DNA of 64,000 nucleotides, taken from positions 11,988,466-12,052,465 of the forward strand of contig NC_092322.1 of the NCBI RefSeq assembly GCF_036785885.1. Direction: 5' to 3'. This document shows positions 41,379-52,513 of the stretch, piece by piece. This stretch comes from Coffea arabica (Eukaryota > Streptophyta > Magnoliopsida > Gentianales > Rubiaceae). The position numbers and the translations under genes were made by a program. The notes below the pieces were generated by a model. The model was not told where the DNA came from, made no database searches, and saw only the letters and a program-made list of their open reading frames with translations. The first letter of the stretch is position 1. The number at the start of each line of letters is the position of its first letter.

Positions 41379-43596
41379 TCACCTCGGCGACATGCTAGGT
41401 CCCGACAGCTCTAAGGCCAAGTATACTAAGCGCCAAGCGCCTCCTGCCCCGGCATCCTGATTATCTCCGGTCGCCTCGGCACCACCACCCTCAGCGTCGG
41501 AACCATCACCCCCGCCGTTAAGCTCAGCCCCGTCCAGGTCGAATTCCTTGAGCCACTGATTGAATTTAGCTCTTACCTCGGCTAGGTTCCTACCAGTCTG
41601 GATGCCTTCGACTATGCGATCGCATAGCTCCTTGGCGTTCTCGTTGAAATTAGGTTTGTCTTGGAGGGATTCCAGCTGATCTGGGGTGAGAAATAGGGCG
41701 GCATCATGAACGGCCGAGATATACCCGAACGTAAAGCTCGGAAGTGTAAGCTCGCCGAGGTCACTGATAAAGGTTTTCGATTTTCGGAAGGCTTCCAAGG
41801 CCGAGCTCCCTGCCTTCTCTATGGCCTCCCGAGCTAACTGCTCCTCTTGGACCCTTCTATCTTTCTCCTTTTCAAGAGCCGTCATCAAGGAGTTCTTGGT
41901 AGCCTCAGCCTGCTCTTGCGCCGCCACGGTCTTATCGCGCTCCTGTTTGGTCGCCTTCAACTTCTCCTCCAGCTCGGCGATCTTCTTTTCCAGCTCGGAA
42001 GAGAGCTGGTAGCTTTCAACAAGCCTTGTATAGCGCTGAGTCAGTTCGGCCAAAAAAGCCGTGGTAGAAGCCCAGGAGACAGAGGCGCTCTGCATCAGTT
42101 CACCTGGGGTGAGCTTTCTGGCGTAAGCACTATCCCTCGGCAAGACGGAGTGCATCAAAAGCTCCTGAGCAACCAATGGATTATTACAGCGGTCGTTGAC
42201 GTTGAGATCCCACTCCGGACACCAGTGCGCGCCGGGGTGCCTTTTATCCTCCCCGACTTCCTGAGAAGGCACGTTGTGAAGGTTGAATAGGGATGACCCT
42301 GTCACAGGGATCTCAGAAAAGGGAGTCACACCTCTGCCCCGGGGTGGGGAAGCTATCGTTACCCCTCTGATCGGTATCCCGACTGGAACAGCCGAGGTGC
42401 AAGAGCCCTCCCCAGTCATTATCACGGGCGAACCTCGGCTTGCTGTGGCCGTAGTGGTCGGAGCTGGGGTCATCTTATTCGTCGGTCTGGTAGACAGTTC
42501 GGCCGTGTCCTTGCGTTTGGTCTGCCTCTTGGCTACGCCGGATGTACCCGAAGTGATCAAGTCGGAAACTTTCACCACTGCGAAGTATAAAAGTAGAGTT
42601 AGTTAGAATCAAAGAAGAACAAAGACAAAGTAGGGAACGAAAAAAATACAATGTCTTTCAAACCTAGTGGAATAGAAGGGCGGATGGTCCGGGCTGATGA
42701 GGGCTCGGCTAATCCCTCCGTCGATGAGGACGGCCTCGGAAAAATCCCAACAATTTATCATGAGACCCGACTCCGTTAGCTTCCTGAAATTCCTTTCTTC
42801 CAGGTTGCCCGGAGAGGTTTCCTTGATCGGGGTGGGAGGCCTCCACCAGAATCCCCTGGGGAAATCATCGGCCGAGACGAATATGAAGTTCCTCTTCCAC
42901 TCCTTTATTAAAGAGGGAGCATCCACTACCAACTTCGGACCCTTGTTTCCGAAATAAAATCATCCCTTTTCACTTCCACTGTTTTTGATCGAGTAGCAGC
43001 GGCGGAAGAGGTTGACGGTAGGAGCTATCTCTTGATGTTGGCACAGCAGCTGGAAGCCGACCAGGACCCAGATTGCGTTGGGAGTGAGTTGAGTGATCCT
43101 CACCTCCCAATACCTCAAGCAATCCCTGAGAAACCTTGTGGTCGGCACTCTGAGCCCGGCTTCCAACTGATCGGCGTATATGGCCACTCTATCCCGAGGG
43201 GGGGAGTTCGGCTGACTGCTTTGGTCGAGGAGGATAAATACTGTAGTCCCTTCTCCAGGGATACTTACAAACTAGCTCGGCAGTCCGAGTCTGGCCCATG
43301 ATACTGCTGAACATGGGGACTTGGCCGTAGTTAATCACTGCCAGGTCCAGTGGGGTCGCTGGCTCCTGCACACCTTCGTCCCTAGGGATCTCGTTGCCGA
43401 GGTCATCGTTGTATAGAATCTCGGCTTCGACCTCGGTCTCCTCGCTTTGCCCCTGGGGCGTATCAGTTCGGTAAGACGCTTCACCACTCCCTTCCCAGGC
43501 TCCGGAAGCAGCTCCCTCTCCCGAAGGGTCGGGCCTCTCCGCCTCAGTGAAACTTGGTCGCACCGTCTCCTTGTGTGTGCGTTCAGTTCTAGTCAT
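41379..43596 (-). pseudogene. Antisense accessory gene of the Tat element
   Basis: Encoded opposite to gag-pol, between integrase and the 3' LTR. It starts at ATG 43596 with an acidic Ser/Glu-rich N-terminus (to about 43200). Next is a globular region (VPTTRFLRDCLRYWEVRITQ then LTPNAIWVLVGFQLLCQ, and SADDFPRGFWW further on) that resembles Pfam 'putative gypsy type transposon' (Transposase_28). A predicted 72-bp intron (42649-42578) fits the reading phase. A Pro/Thr-rich linker and a long coiled coil (LEKKIAELEEKLKATKQERD..., about 41810-42020) follow, with a Gly/Asp/Ala-rich tail ending at TAG 41379-41381. Two lesions are seen: a frame change in the G run 43198-43204 and TGA at 42960-42962 where Trp is expected. 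An antisense reading unit at this place is known in some Tat elements (for example gene 23 of Grande). Its function is unknown. Confidence 0.8.
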
Positions 43597-43732
43597 AAAT
43601 AAAAGAGGTGAAACTTACTCGAGAGGGAAGTTGGAACTCCTGGGAATTGCCGAAGTGAAAAACTAAAGACGATTCTATCTGGGGTGGTTGCGAACTTTTT
43701 CGGTGAAAAATGAAATGGTGAAAATGACCCCC

Positions 43733-43740
43733 TATTTATA
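43733..43740 (-). promoter_or_regulatory. TATA box of the antisense Tat gene
   Basis: TATAAATA on the minus strand inside GGCTTATAAATAGGGG, about 137 nt upstream of the antisense ATG. It supports a separate promoter for the accessory gene. Confidence 0.6.
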
Positions 43741-43975
43741 AGCCAACGAGGGGAGACTGCGGCACCTTTGGGGTTTCCTAGGAGGCACATTCTCTCCTCA
43801 TTAATGAGGGTGCTGTTCATCTGACTACTGATTTCACGACTATCCATGGATCTGTCATTAAAGCTGACAGCCATCGCTTCATCTCCCTTCCAGTCCCATC
43901 CACTCTTGCCTGACGTGTCCCACGTTCCAGACATGCTTGTCAGCCTCGGAAAGCAGTGACCTCATCTTTCCCGAA

Positions 43976-43990
43976 GCTTGGGGGGCTTAG
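43976..43990 (+). other. Polypurine tract before the 3' LTR
   Basis: GCTTGGGGGGCTTAG directly precedes the 3' LTR at 43991, the usual priming site for plus-strand DNA. Confidence 0.7.
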
Positions 43991-44583
43991 TGAGGATGGT
44001 CAATTCGGCCTGGTGCTCCATCTCGGGACTACCTCCCTGAGGGTAGGCTTGTACACCTTCTTTGCCGAGATAACCTCAACTTATGTGCTCACCTCGGAAG
44101 TGATCACCTCGGAAAGGTCTTCCCATGTCGCTGAGGTGGTATCCAGAGTCTGCCAACCAAAGAAGAGCAGAAACGATCTCTGACACGCTTGATGTCTGAC
44201 AGAAGACTGCTCCGACACAGGCGCCGCCTGTGTCTGACAGTTGCTCTCGCACGCCTTTTCAGGGGCCAGCCAGATTATCTTGATATGCTGCCCGTATTAG
44301 CTTTTTTAGGGACCTGAACCTGCAGTCCCTCTCTCCTGTTCGCCTTATAAATATCAGGTACGCCCACTGAGAAAAGGAGGGCCAATTTCTGGTAAGACAA
44401 GCATACTGTCACCTTTCTGCTGTTCAATACTCTGTATTTGTCCAAGATACTAACTTAATCATCGGAGTGATCTTAGGGGAGGAGCCCCGCCATTCACTTC
44501 GGACAACCGAACTTATCTCATCTTTTCTGAGAGAGAGAGTTGATCTCGGTCGGTTCTGCTACCCACCAGAAATCACCTCCACA
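43991..44583 (+). repeat. 3' LTR of the Tat element
   Basis: 593 bp; longer than the 5' LTR mainly through a 15-bp tandem duplication of the CACCTCGGAAGTGAT type near 44091-44116. The TATA box is at 44346-44353. Confidence 0.93.
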
Positions 44584-47508
44584 CTCACCTCTAAGCTTTC
44601 CCAACAATTGATCGGAGTAGAATCAAGTTTTACGGTAATTTTCTCAAGAATCAAGCAAGCTCTCAAGTTGGAAAAATGAAAAATTTTCTCTCATCTCTTT
44701 TTCGTCTCCTAAGTCACGACCAAGCATGAAAAAAATAAGGTGTTTTTGGTTCTATTTTACAAGATGAAGACCAGGGATAGTCTTGGTCAAAGGTCTTGGT
44801 TGGATTTTTGACAAATGGCTTAATCACAAATATTTTCACCAAAATATCTCTATTTTCTTAGTCAATAATGGTGGCTGACTTAAGGGTTAATTAAGAGCTA
44901 ATTAGCTCAACTAAAACAAGGAGATTAAGGTAATAAAGTAGTATTCAAGTGATGCACTTAATCGATAACGAGCGGTATATATCGATTCAACCCGTTTTTC
45001 CTTATTTCGCATGTACTAGGGTTTTCACTTACAATTCAGTAACTTATTATTATTACTTCTAATTATACACTTAATATCATCTAAAACTCACTCTAAATCA
45101 CTAAATTTGACACACACTCCGTACCGAATAATTACATTATGAAAAGATGAAAAAACCCTAGTTTACCTTAACGATGAAAATAAAGGGAAAACCCTTGCTT
45201 CTATGATTAATTGTAACTATTGAGGAAGTGAATGAGTAGTAAAGTTATTGTAAAATTTACATAACTTGGCTTGTTAAAAAAACTAGACTTCAAATATTAA
45301 GAATCTTTAGCAGACACCTCAAAGAGATTTAGTTCATAAGTTGGTCCAAATTGAGCCATAAGCTATTACAACATTCCTATGTTTAATTATGCATGGTAGA
45401 ATTTTTAGTCAATTTTGCCAATTTCCTAGAATTTATAGACATTGAATCAAACTTTGAATTTTACACCGTAGGAAGCCCTCTGAGTCTAGTTTCAAACGCA
45501 ACAAACGGAACTCAATTCCGACTTTCCTATACGAAGTTATAGCCAATTTCCCAAAACTGCGCAGAGCTTTCTATGAAAATTTCTAGATTTTCTGACAATT
45601 TGAAATTATGAAACATTTTTTAACAAAATTCACTCTCTTGACTCAAATTCAACCATTAAAGCAACCAAGAATCAAAGGCAAGTGAGTTCACATAAGGGTT
45701 ATAAAAACAAGTGAATTTTCGGGGTCTCACAGTGAGCAGCGGCCAGACTCTTAACATTCTCCGAAAAAATCTTCAAGACACCGTCGGTTTATTCATAGAT
45801 CAGCTCAGGAATCGGACATGGAAGGGGCAAAAACCTTCTATTATGCAGAGACGGGGAGAAGGGAGAGGGGAATCAAACACTGGAGGAAAGGGGGAGCAGT
45901 GGGCTTGGTGGTGGGAAGGAGAAGAAGATTGGTGGTGAAAACTGACAATACAAAGAAAATTGGGAATGTAAGTTAAATGGGTTAATTGGGTTTGATGGAT
46001 TACCCCATTATATCCATTTAATAGGTATAATTGGATAACCCATTTATACCCATATATAAAAATTTTATATACCCATATCCAATTATTAATAGACGGGTAT
46101 GGGTAAAATTAATTATATGAGTTTATTTGACACCTCTACTCATGCTCTAGCTCATTATGATGAAATTGGCAATTTAGTTGATTTTCTATGGAACTTATCT
46201 ATGATTTTGTTGCAATTGGTGCTGAACGAATTCTAACAAGTTGGTTAAATAATATTTATCTTTTTTTATCAAAACAAAAAGCTTAAAATTGTATACATGA
46301 ACGAAAAGCTTTATCCTTTCACTGCTTTAAAAATAAATAAAGAATTTCTATTTTCGCTATTGTTGTACTCTCGTATATGATTTATTTTAGAGGTCGAGAC
46401 TTGGATATTGGAATACCAAACCATTCACAAGGCTTCTACGTCTCGTGGCTTAGGAAAAGTAACATTTGGACTCATGGCGTCAACATGTCACCGTCAAAGC
46501 CCAAATGGAAACTTGTTCCTGGGTTGACCGGCAGATGGCCCAAATGAAGCTCATATAAAAATGAAGCCCACTCAAATTAAAAAGGAATTATTGATTAATT
46601 TTTTTTTACACCCTTACTATTTTTACAGTACAAAAAATAGTGACAAGCGTAGATTCCTGTGTGTATGATATAAGTTAAATAATATTTAAATTTTTTTTTT
46701 TTGCCAATTATGCTAATCGAACGGCCCCAATATCTGATCTGATTGTCATGTTGGGTGTCAAATTGTCGATACTTGGCCAATAATATTTGTAAAGTTTATT
46801 ATTAGCATTTTTTTTTGGGATTTTGTTCTAACATTCTAAGGGAATACCTAGTTAAGAATTCATAAATGTGACTGGTCTAGGTCGGCACTTTTAAAAAAAA
46901 AATTGATTTAATTGTCCTCCTAGCGTTTAACTGTCAGAGAACAAGACTTAGAAATGAGATGATTAGGCTTAGGAAGCTCGTTATCTGTTCAAGGTTACGT
47001 GAAGGTGCCCAACAATAATTAGACGAAAGTTCACTCAAGACAGAGAAATTTAGGTGAAAAATAAGAAATTTATGGACTTGTAACAACAAGTGCAACAATA
47101 ACTCTAATTTACTCGCGATGGTGGTGCTGTGCATGAGGCAGATTTTTGACGAACTATAAACATCAGTTGCAGCGGTACTTTATGTTCAGCCATTTTTTGC
47201 CTGGATGGTCACATTGTCACTAACTAATACCAAAACAATGTAGAAAACCACAACCTTGTTGTGCACAAAAGTGTGGATCAAACCTCAACTAGTTACAAAG
47301 CAAAATGCAATAGGAAAAAGCTCATTTGTAAGTAGGGATGGCTGCAGGTACGGTAAAACCTAATATCCAGGGTGTTCGATTTGATGGTTAATTCAATTAG
47401 ACAATCGACGAATAATCCATTAGGATTTGATATTGATGAGGGGTTATCAATAGGTAACTTGATAGGATTTGACAAGAGAATTCTAAAAATTTGAAACCCA
47501 ATATTCGA

Positions 47509-47511
<3 letters not shown>

Positions 47512-47569
<58 letters not shown>
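47512..47569. repeat. (AT)n microsatellite
   Basis: About 29 uninterrupted TA units. Confidence 0.95.
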
Positions 47570-47571
<2 letters not shown>

Positions 47572-48776
47572 CTTATTCTCTTTAATTCGTTTTTAGTTAG
47601 AACACATGTTGTCTTGTAAATTGTTATTGTCATATTTTATGTATAACTCCTTGTTGAAAAGTATGAGATAGTTGTTTGAATTTTCTTTTGAAATACTGAT
47701 AAATTTGCCTTCCATAAAATGTTAAATTTCTCTATAGCTTGACTCAAGTTTAAAATTTAATGTAGCATGTTGATCTAACATGATATGCATTGATTTTAGC
47801 TTGATAAAAGTTAATTCCCATTTTTAAAACTATTCAGATTAGTGGGTACTTGATGGGTAAGCGGGAGACTTTGATAATAAGTGCTAGAACCTTTAGGATT
47901 ATCTGATAAGATTTGATAAAAAATTTAGATATGCGAGTTAGGGTTTGATAAAAATTCCATTTTTTGAGAGTACCTAACACGTTGCCATCCGTATTCTTAA
48001 ACAACTTGGGATGAAGCAATGGGTCTTAATTTATCCAGTCTACAAGTATAGGATTTGAATACAATTAATAAGAGATAACAATAGGTGGTCAGATTGTAAT
48101 TGTAGTACTTTTTGTGATATACTATACGTGAGCTAAAAAAATTATTAAAATGTAAAAAATTAATTAAAAAAATATATTTATGATGCAAGCCAATTACATT
48201 TGAAAAAAAAAAAAATCCATATCCAAAGAGACCCAATCTGAGAAAAACCAAGAGACCCAACATAGACAAAAGCCTTGTTAGTTGTAACCGTGAATCAACA
48301 TGAATTGGGACAGAAAATCAAAATTGTTCTCTTCTAGTTTTGCTTTTTTACATTTGTTCAAGAAATCTATAGATCCAAGTTTTATGCATATCAAACTAGC
48401 GGAAATATAGTACAAAATTACGAATACACTCCCAATACCCATGAAATCCATCCAAGAACACAAAATATGTATTCATACCTTCAATCTATTGATAAATAAT
48501 AAATATATACATATATATATACACACAGACACACATAAACGCACGTATGGTTCTTTAATAAATGATGTCTTGCAGAAAGTTCCCATCGAAGCAGTTTCGT
48601 AAGGAACAAAATATTCTTCATTATAATCACTTGATAATAAATAGTTCACAATCCAATTATTGGCCGGACAATGCCAATGTTTGGGCTGATGGAAATTGTC
48701 AATTTGGTGGCTTTGTCTTTCGTTCACAGCTTGACTCCCAAGAAAGAATAGAGAAAGAAAAGGAAGAAAATAGAAG

Positions 48777-49082
48777 GGGTAAACTATGTAGGAAACTTAT
48801 AAATTATTTCAATTGTCAACTTTTGGAACCTAATTTATTTTGAGTCTCAAATTGTCCTTGAACGATAATAAGTTTCAAATATGGATCCTTTAGTCCATTT
48901 TAAGAGTTAGATTCATCAATTTTGTACTTAAATCTATCAGATTTAGCCAAGAAGATAGATTGAGGGATCAAAATCTGAATTTTTTGTTATTATTAATAGG
49001 TCAATTTGAGACTTAAAACAGATAAGAGATCAAAAGTCAATAGTTATTGAAATAGTTTAGGAGCTCCTTCACTAGTCTACCC
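48777..49082. repeat. MITE with GGGTA-ACTA termini
   Basis: The left end GGGTAAACTATGTAGGAA and the inverted right end GGGTAGACTAGTGAAGGA match. The arms continue inward through AAATTATTTCAATTGTCAACTTTTG / AAACTATTTCAATAACTATTGACTTTTG and GAGTCTCAAATTG / AAGTCTCAAATTG. About 306 bp, non-coding. Confidence 0.78.
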
Positions 49083-49467
49083 AAAAAAAAAAAACTTGGG
49101 TTGAAAGTCAGGGTAGAATATAATAAATTTTCTGGAGATACTCATCACAGACCATAGTCAAATCTTATGTGAACTTATACTATACAGGTACATGCATCTT
49201 TGCATGAATTCAAGTTCACGCTGGACTGGAGACAATTTGCTATAGATACATCAAATCGACACAAAAATGGAACATTTGTCTGATGCAAGGACCTTTTTTA
49301 TGAAGAAAACAACAAATTTTTCTGACTAGGCCTAATCTCCTAACCTTTTCTTTAATCTTTATTTTATGGTGCATAAGCTAGTATGCCACTATATAACACT
49401 AAGCTCTAGTGAAAAGGAAGCAGAAACATCTCCTTCTCATTCTCAGACTCAGTCTCAATCATCAAAA

Positions 49468-49887
49468 ATGGAATTATATATCCATCCAAATCAACTATAT
49501 CAATAGTAGGTTAGGAAAAAATGTTCAGCTTGACCGTAAGATCTCATGCCAGGCAGCTAAAGGTACTTTTGCCATGGAAAATGGGAGAGCCAAAAATTTT
49601 TACGAAGTTCTTTCTCTTGATTGCTCCAAAAATGTTGGTTTTGATGAAATCAAGAAAGCTACGGATGCAAATCTCTTAAGTACCATCCTGATGCTTGCCC
49701 TCTATTGATGAAAGAAGGGTCATGAGCTTAGTTTAGTTGGTGCTGACGGAAGAAGAAGACTACGTGGTAGATATAACAACGACAATACTGAAGAGTTTCC
49801 TAGGGAGGTTTGGGAGAGGCAACTCAGGGAACTAAAGAAGCGTTCAGGGCAAAAAATGGAGAAGAGAATTGATAAGAAAATGTAAAA
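49468..49887 (+). pseudogene. DnaJ20-like J-domain pseudogene, copy 1
   Basis: Homologous to the copy at 52514. The segments NGRAKNFYEVLSLDCSKNVG and, in another frame, RCKSLKYHPDAC (with the J-domain HPD motif) can be read, followed by a C-terminal tail FPREVWERQLRELKKRS ending at TAA 49885-49887. Breaks: the frame shifts near the N-terminus, a base is missing just after FDEIKKA (about 49660), and most of the J-domain part after HPD is deleted relative to copy 2. Intact relatives are small chloroplast co-chaperones that recruit Hsp70. This copy cannot make one. Confidence 0.8.
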
Positions 49888-50694
49888 AGAGGAGAGGACA
49901 GTCGATATCTTTCTTTCTTTCTTTTTTTTGTTGGGTTTAAATTCATACTTTTAAAGATTTTCTGTTATGTTTTGTATGTGGTAATAGATGTTGAGAGTGA
50001 TCTTGTTTGATTCTAATACTTGACAAAGTTCTTGTTTCTTTGATGTGGCAACTATAAATTTCATACGGTGCGGTTGGTTTTTACTCAATATATAATTGAT
50101 AAAGCTATTTTTTCCACAGAAGATAATTTTGGTTCAATTAATTGTTACTCGCAAGTCATGATGTAAACTTTATTTATTGACTTATGTTCCATACTCATTC
50201 AAACCCAAAAAAAAGATATAAATAAAATGACACAAGAAAACTTGATCGTACAAATTACAATAGAGATTGGTCTTACCTAGTAACGTACTTGAGATACTTA
50301 AAGAAAGAAAAAGGGAAAAAGAATTTGAAGCACTAACATTATACGTGAATACTGCTCAACATCTAAGGAAAAAAGTATATAAAAGAAAAAAAAAAGAAGA
50401 ATTTGAGAGAGGAGGGGAAAAACTACAAGAATGGTAATAGTCGTCTCTTGTCCTTTACGTTCTTTGATGAATGCTGTTAGATGTTGAGCAGCACTTGTAG
50501 GACAAAAAATTTATATGATTTTTCAAATAACGTAACAACATAAAAGGAGCTGTCATGAAAATAATTCATGACATCTGGCGGGACAATTCAAACATCAATT
50601 TTTGTAATTTTCGGAAGAGGTATTTTTGTAATTTTTGTAAGTGGTCATATACTCATAATAAATATTCAAGTCCTTGGATTGTGGTTCTTCAGAA

Positions 50695-50898
50695 CTAGAG
50701 GCAAACAAAAATAGGACGTTTCTTCAATATCTTCAGAACTAGATTTTGGTTTTCTTTGGACTGATCTAGAGAAAGAAAGCACTTCATTAAGTTTGTGGTT
50801 CTTCCATTTTGCATGGGAAGAGTAGCATAGTTATTTGCAGCCAGACATTGGATCATAGCTTTGACCATCTCACAGTTCCTCTCCTTGAATTGATCCAT
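50695..50898 (-). pseudogene. Inverted fragment of the DnaJ20-like gene
   Basis: On the minus strand the segment reads AANNYATLPMQNGRTTNL and FLSLDQSK. It matches the N-terminal part of copy 2 (AANTMQNGRTSNFYELLSLD), including the 19-nt identity CCATGCAAAATGGAAGAAC. Only about 100 nt of clear homology remains; there is no HPD motif. Confidence 0.6.
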
Positions 50899-51089
50899 TT
50901 TTTCTGATCTAGTTCCAAACTTGATGCTTACTAACTGGAATGGACAATATATGATTTCAAGATCTTGGGAAAACGACTAGTTCTGAACAGTTTTTTTTGT
51001 TTCTTATTTTTGGAAATTGCTTATGAAAAAGCTGGCTATAAAAAGAGATTCAGTATTGAGATGTCTCTCACATTTTGTAAAATTTTATG

Positions 51090-51930
51090 GAGAATCGTTC
51101 AAAATATTTCTCACAATCTGTAAAATGATTTTTTTCATTCTTTATTTTAAAAGTGTAGCTTTACGTTCTTTATAAATTCACATTGGTCAAATTTGGTCAT
51201 TACCTAGGTTTTCAATAAGTTTTGGCTGAAATCCATCATGTGCCTTGCACGTGATCATTTTTTGGGGCAAAATTGTCAAATCACATTTCACATAATTTGA
51301 TTCATAATCCCTCACATTTTATAGAATGAATTTTTTCATTCTTCACATTTCACATAATCCAATTCATAGTCCCTCATATTTTATAGAATGAATTTTTTCA
51401 TTCTTCACATTTCACAAAATAAAAATTTTCATCTCTCATTGATGATATGTACGAATAGCCTTTTTTTTTTAAAAAAAAAGAACCCATGTATATGCCTATT
51501 TGATTTCACTTGAACAATACGAATAGCATGTAATATATCTCTATTTGATTTCAGCCACAATAGGTTGTTCAGATGAAATCAAATAGACATATACAAGAAT
51601 TTTCAAAACGAGAAAAAACTATTCATACACATGATCAATCAGGAATAAAAAAATTTATTTTATGAAATGTGAGGAATGAAAAAATTTATTTTGTAAAATG
51701 TGAGGGACTATGAATTAGATTATGTGAAATGTGATTTGACAATTTTGTCCTTAAAAAAAATGATCACGTGTAAGGCACATGATAACTACCAGCGAAAATC
51801 TAGTCGAAAACTTAGGTAAGGGTCAAATTTGATGAATGTAAATTTGTAAAGGACGTAAAATTATATTTTTAAAAATAAAGGACAAAAAAAATTATTTTAT
51901 AAAATATGAGGTACGTTTGAACGATTTTCC
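51090..51930. mobile_element. 841-bp foldback (long-TIR) element
   Basis: Almost the whole element is one inverted repeat: 51090 to about 51515 pairs with 51930 back to about 51570, leaving a loop of about 50 bp. Matching blocks include GAGAATCGTTCAAA / GGAAAATCGTTCAAA at the ends, CATGTGCCTTGCACGTGATCA / CATGTGCCTTACACGTGATCA, and CTATTTGATTTCA near the loop. A 6-bp direct repeat TTTATG flanks it (51084-51089 and 51931-51936), which is short for a Mutator-like element, so the superfamily is open. Confidence 0.82.
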
Positions 51931-52513
51931 TTTATGAATAAGGGAGTTGAAAATCTAATCATTAGCCGGCAACGTAATACACAAACAGGCAAAAGAAATA
52001 TGTTCTTAAGTGCCAACATCTGTAATAGGTAAAACTAGTATTCAATTATATATCTAAATCAAGTTTAGCCAAAACCGTCCTCATTTCTGACATCAGCCCC
52101 CAAGGAAGAAGGAGATATTACAACCTCAAGATGAAGTGTTTTCTAATAGTTTGTATTAGTGTATCGTACATGTTTTACCAATTCAAGCTCCTCATTGATG
52201 CAAGACAATTTGCTATAAAGAAATTAAATCCTACAAAAGTAAAGACAGAAGCCACCAGTCAGTATGAAGTAAACAACAAATTCTTGTGACTATGAAGAAA
52301 GACCGGATAAGGACTATGAAGACAAACATTTAAGTGAAAAGTTATTCAAGGCCCTCAACTTCTATCCTTTTCTTTAAGCTTTATTTAAATATCGTTCCAG
52401 TTTTACCATGTCTTGTTATAAAATGCATATAGCACCTAGCATTATAGCTCTCATATCTAATAGAAATTGAGCAAAACTTTTCTTCCTCTCCTTCTCGGTC
52501 TCAAAATAATAAC

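Larger units (their letters stand above)
35096..44583 (+). mobile_element. Tat-type Ty3/gypsy retrotransposon, inactivated
   Basis: A 9.49-kb element with LTRs at 35096-35674 and 43991-44583, primer-binding site, gag, protease, reverse transcriptase, RNase H, a second RNase H and integrase in that order, then an antisense gene and a polypurine tract. The domain order (RT-RH-INT) is gypsy, and the additional RNase H after the first marks the Tat group. By hand count the LTRs differ at about 34 substitutions (roughly 6%), nearly all transitions, plus a 15-bp and a 1-bp indel. No target duplication is visible: TGATA flanks the left end and CTCAC the right. Confidence 0.93.
32470..45731. mobile_element. 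Long solo LTR with perfect TSD, split by a nested element
   Basis: The element begins TGTGACGGCCCCACC (32470) and ends GGGGTCTCACA (45731). It is flanked by the perfect 5-bp repeat GTGAG (32465-32469, 45732-45736). Removing the nested Tat element (35096-44583) leaves about 3.77 kb without any coding domain, primer-binding site or internal region. This is the pattern of a solo LTR from a large Ty3/gypsy element. The size and TGTGA...TCACA ends recall Del/Tekay-type LTRs, but the lineage is inferred. It was the older insertion, since the Tat element lies inside it. Confidence 0.8.
45737..49467. other. Intergenic with repeat remnants
   Basis: 45737-45960 is purine-rich on +, hence CT-rich on -, and may be the split leader of a minus-strand gene. 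45960-46138 has GGGTATAATTGGATAACCC-type words and ends TTTGACACCTCTA, like the right end of a hAT element. No gene is supported through 49467. A microsatellite lies at 47512 and a MITE at 48777. Confidence 0.4.

Noticed and set aside
41821..42606. Plus-strand open frames opposite the antisense Tat gene
   Set aside because: They are shadows of the minus-strand coding sequence, which carries the coiled coil and the coherent domain order.
32456..46138. TAGAGGTG at 32456 and CACCTCTA at 46138 as ends of one hAT element around the solo LTR
   Set aside because: The flanks do not give an 8-bp duplication and the sequences inside the two ends do not resemble each other.
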